Source: Cryobacterium sp. Y82 | GTDB taxonomy: Bacteria; Actinomycetota; Actinomycetes; Actinomycetales; Microbacteriaceae | Direction of reading: 5' to 3' | Length of the DNA: 64,000 bases | Assembly: GCF_002929495.1 (NCBI RefSeq) | Contig: NZ_PJJJ01000035.1 | Location: forward strand, 62,270-126,269 | Shown: one piece after another, positions 63,735 to 64,000 of the stretch | How the letters are laid out: the number at the start of each line of letters is the position of its first letter | Numbering within the stretch: position 1 is the stretch's first letter | The notes under the pieces: model-generated | The model's database searches: none | Told to the model about the DNA's origin: nothing | The model's input: only the letters and a program-made list of their open reading frames with translations | Translations under genes and position numbers: made by a program

Positions 63735-64000
63735 TTAGGACAGCTCGATGAGGTCGAGGTAATCCTTGTTCCAGTGGTCTTCTGTGCCTTCGGGCATGAT
63801 CAACACGCGCTCCGGATTGAGGGCCTGCACTGCGCCCTCATCGTGGCTCACGAGTACAACAGCACCGGCGTAGTGCGCCAGAGCGTCCAAAATTTCCTCG
63901 CGGCTGGCCGGGTCAAGGTTGTTAGTGGGCTCGTCGAGCAGCAGCACGTTGGCGCCGGAGACGACGATCATGGCCAGGGCAAGACGGGTCTTCTCGCCGC
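63735..64000 (-). CDS. ABC-F family ATPase, C-terminal part
   Basis: The window ends inside this gene, so only the last about 88 residues are seen. They contain the tail of the signature region (GEKTRLALAMIV), Walker B LLLDEPTNNLDPASREEI and the switch SHDEGAV, and end in LNPERVLIMPEGTEDHWNKDYLDLIELS. The DEPTNNLD and WNKDYLDLIELS patterns are those of ABC-F proteins, cytosolic translation factors that act on the ribosome (EttA/Uup-like). Which branch cannot be told from this part. The gene is separated from mshA by 52 bases on the same strand. Confidence 0.88.
   Translation of the reverse strand, partial: GEKTRLALAMIVVSGANVLLLDEPTNNLDPASREEILDALAHYAGAVVLVSHDEGAVQALNPERVLIMPEGTEDHWNKDYLDLIELS

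Overview
The window comes from a high-GC Gram-positive chromosome. The gene content points to an actinobacterium, most likely of the family Microbacteriaceae. Supporting markers are RbpA, two mycothiol-biosynthesis enzymes (MshA and MshC), a fused PafB-PafC regulator, an actinobacterial GlgM-type glycogen enzyme, two GAF-ANTAR proteins, the families DUF3097, DUF3099 and DUF5997, and a tRNA-Leu gene without an encoded CCA end. Species assignment is not possible by reading alone. The region is dense with ordinary chromosomal genes. I see no insertion sequence, prophage, CRISPR array or conjugative module.

Positions 1-8 kb are accessory in flavour: an HPr protein, small proteins, an ester cyclase, an alpha/beta hydrolase, 3-methyladenine glycosylase, a SugE/Gdx exporter under a probable guanidine-III riboswitch, a CPA1 antiporter with a C-terminal UBP-type zinc finger, an aldo/keto reductase and a DeoR regulator. 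The regulator diverges from a polyol operon whose MFS transporter appears to have lost its middle and whose second gene is a mannitol-type dehydrogenase. From 9.8 to 17.5 kb come a UvrA2-like ATPase overlapping an S9 peptidase, an SDR, an NfeD/SPFH membrane pair and a glycerophosphodiesterase.

Positions 17.6-33.3 kb hold a conserved actinobacterial housekeeping block: rbpA, then on the opposite strand lnt, helY, tatC, tatA, a small membrane gene, pafBC, an FKBP lipoprotein, trmI and a HAD hydrolase, then PAC2, mshC, uppP and an M20 peptidase. The order matches the locus that in mycobacteria and many relatives carries the Pup-proteasome genes, but mpa/arc, dop, pup, prcBA and pafA are missing from the expected interval between trmI and the FKBP/pafBC genes. 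A tRNA-Leu(GAG) follows.

Positions 33.5-46.6 kb hold an ABC exporter with a LolA-like protein, a zinc-ribbon DUF5997 protein diverging from a HAD-like protein, a J-domain/NERD fusion, an SRAP-domain protein, DUF3097, a cold-shock gene with a long leader, an Lrp regulator, an SF2 helicase, an SGNH hydrolase and a D,D-carboxypeptidase. Positions 46.6-64 kb carry a SpoU methyltransferase, a sirtuin with a histidine phosphatase, a glycosyltransferase/hydrolase pair diverging from trehalose synthase, two tandem GAF-ANTAR genes separated by a 15-bp minisatellite, an exonuclease, L31 type B, an ABC ATPase, divergent glgM/glgC with serB, fabG, a translationally chained DUF3099/Cys-rich/SURF1 trio, mshA and the end of an ABC-F gene.

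The most interesting observations are the guanidine-III riboswitch, the empty Pup-proteasome slot, the antiporter-UBP zinc-finger fusion, the J-domain/NERD fusion, the collapsed polyol transporter and the ANTAR pair with its minisatellite.
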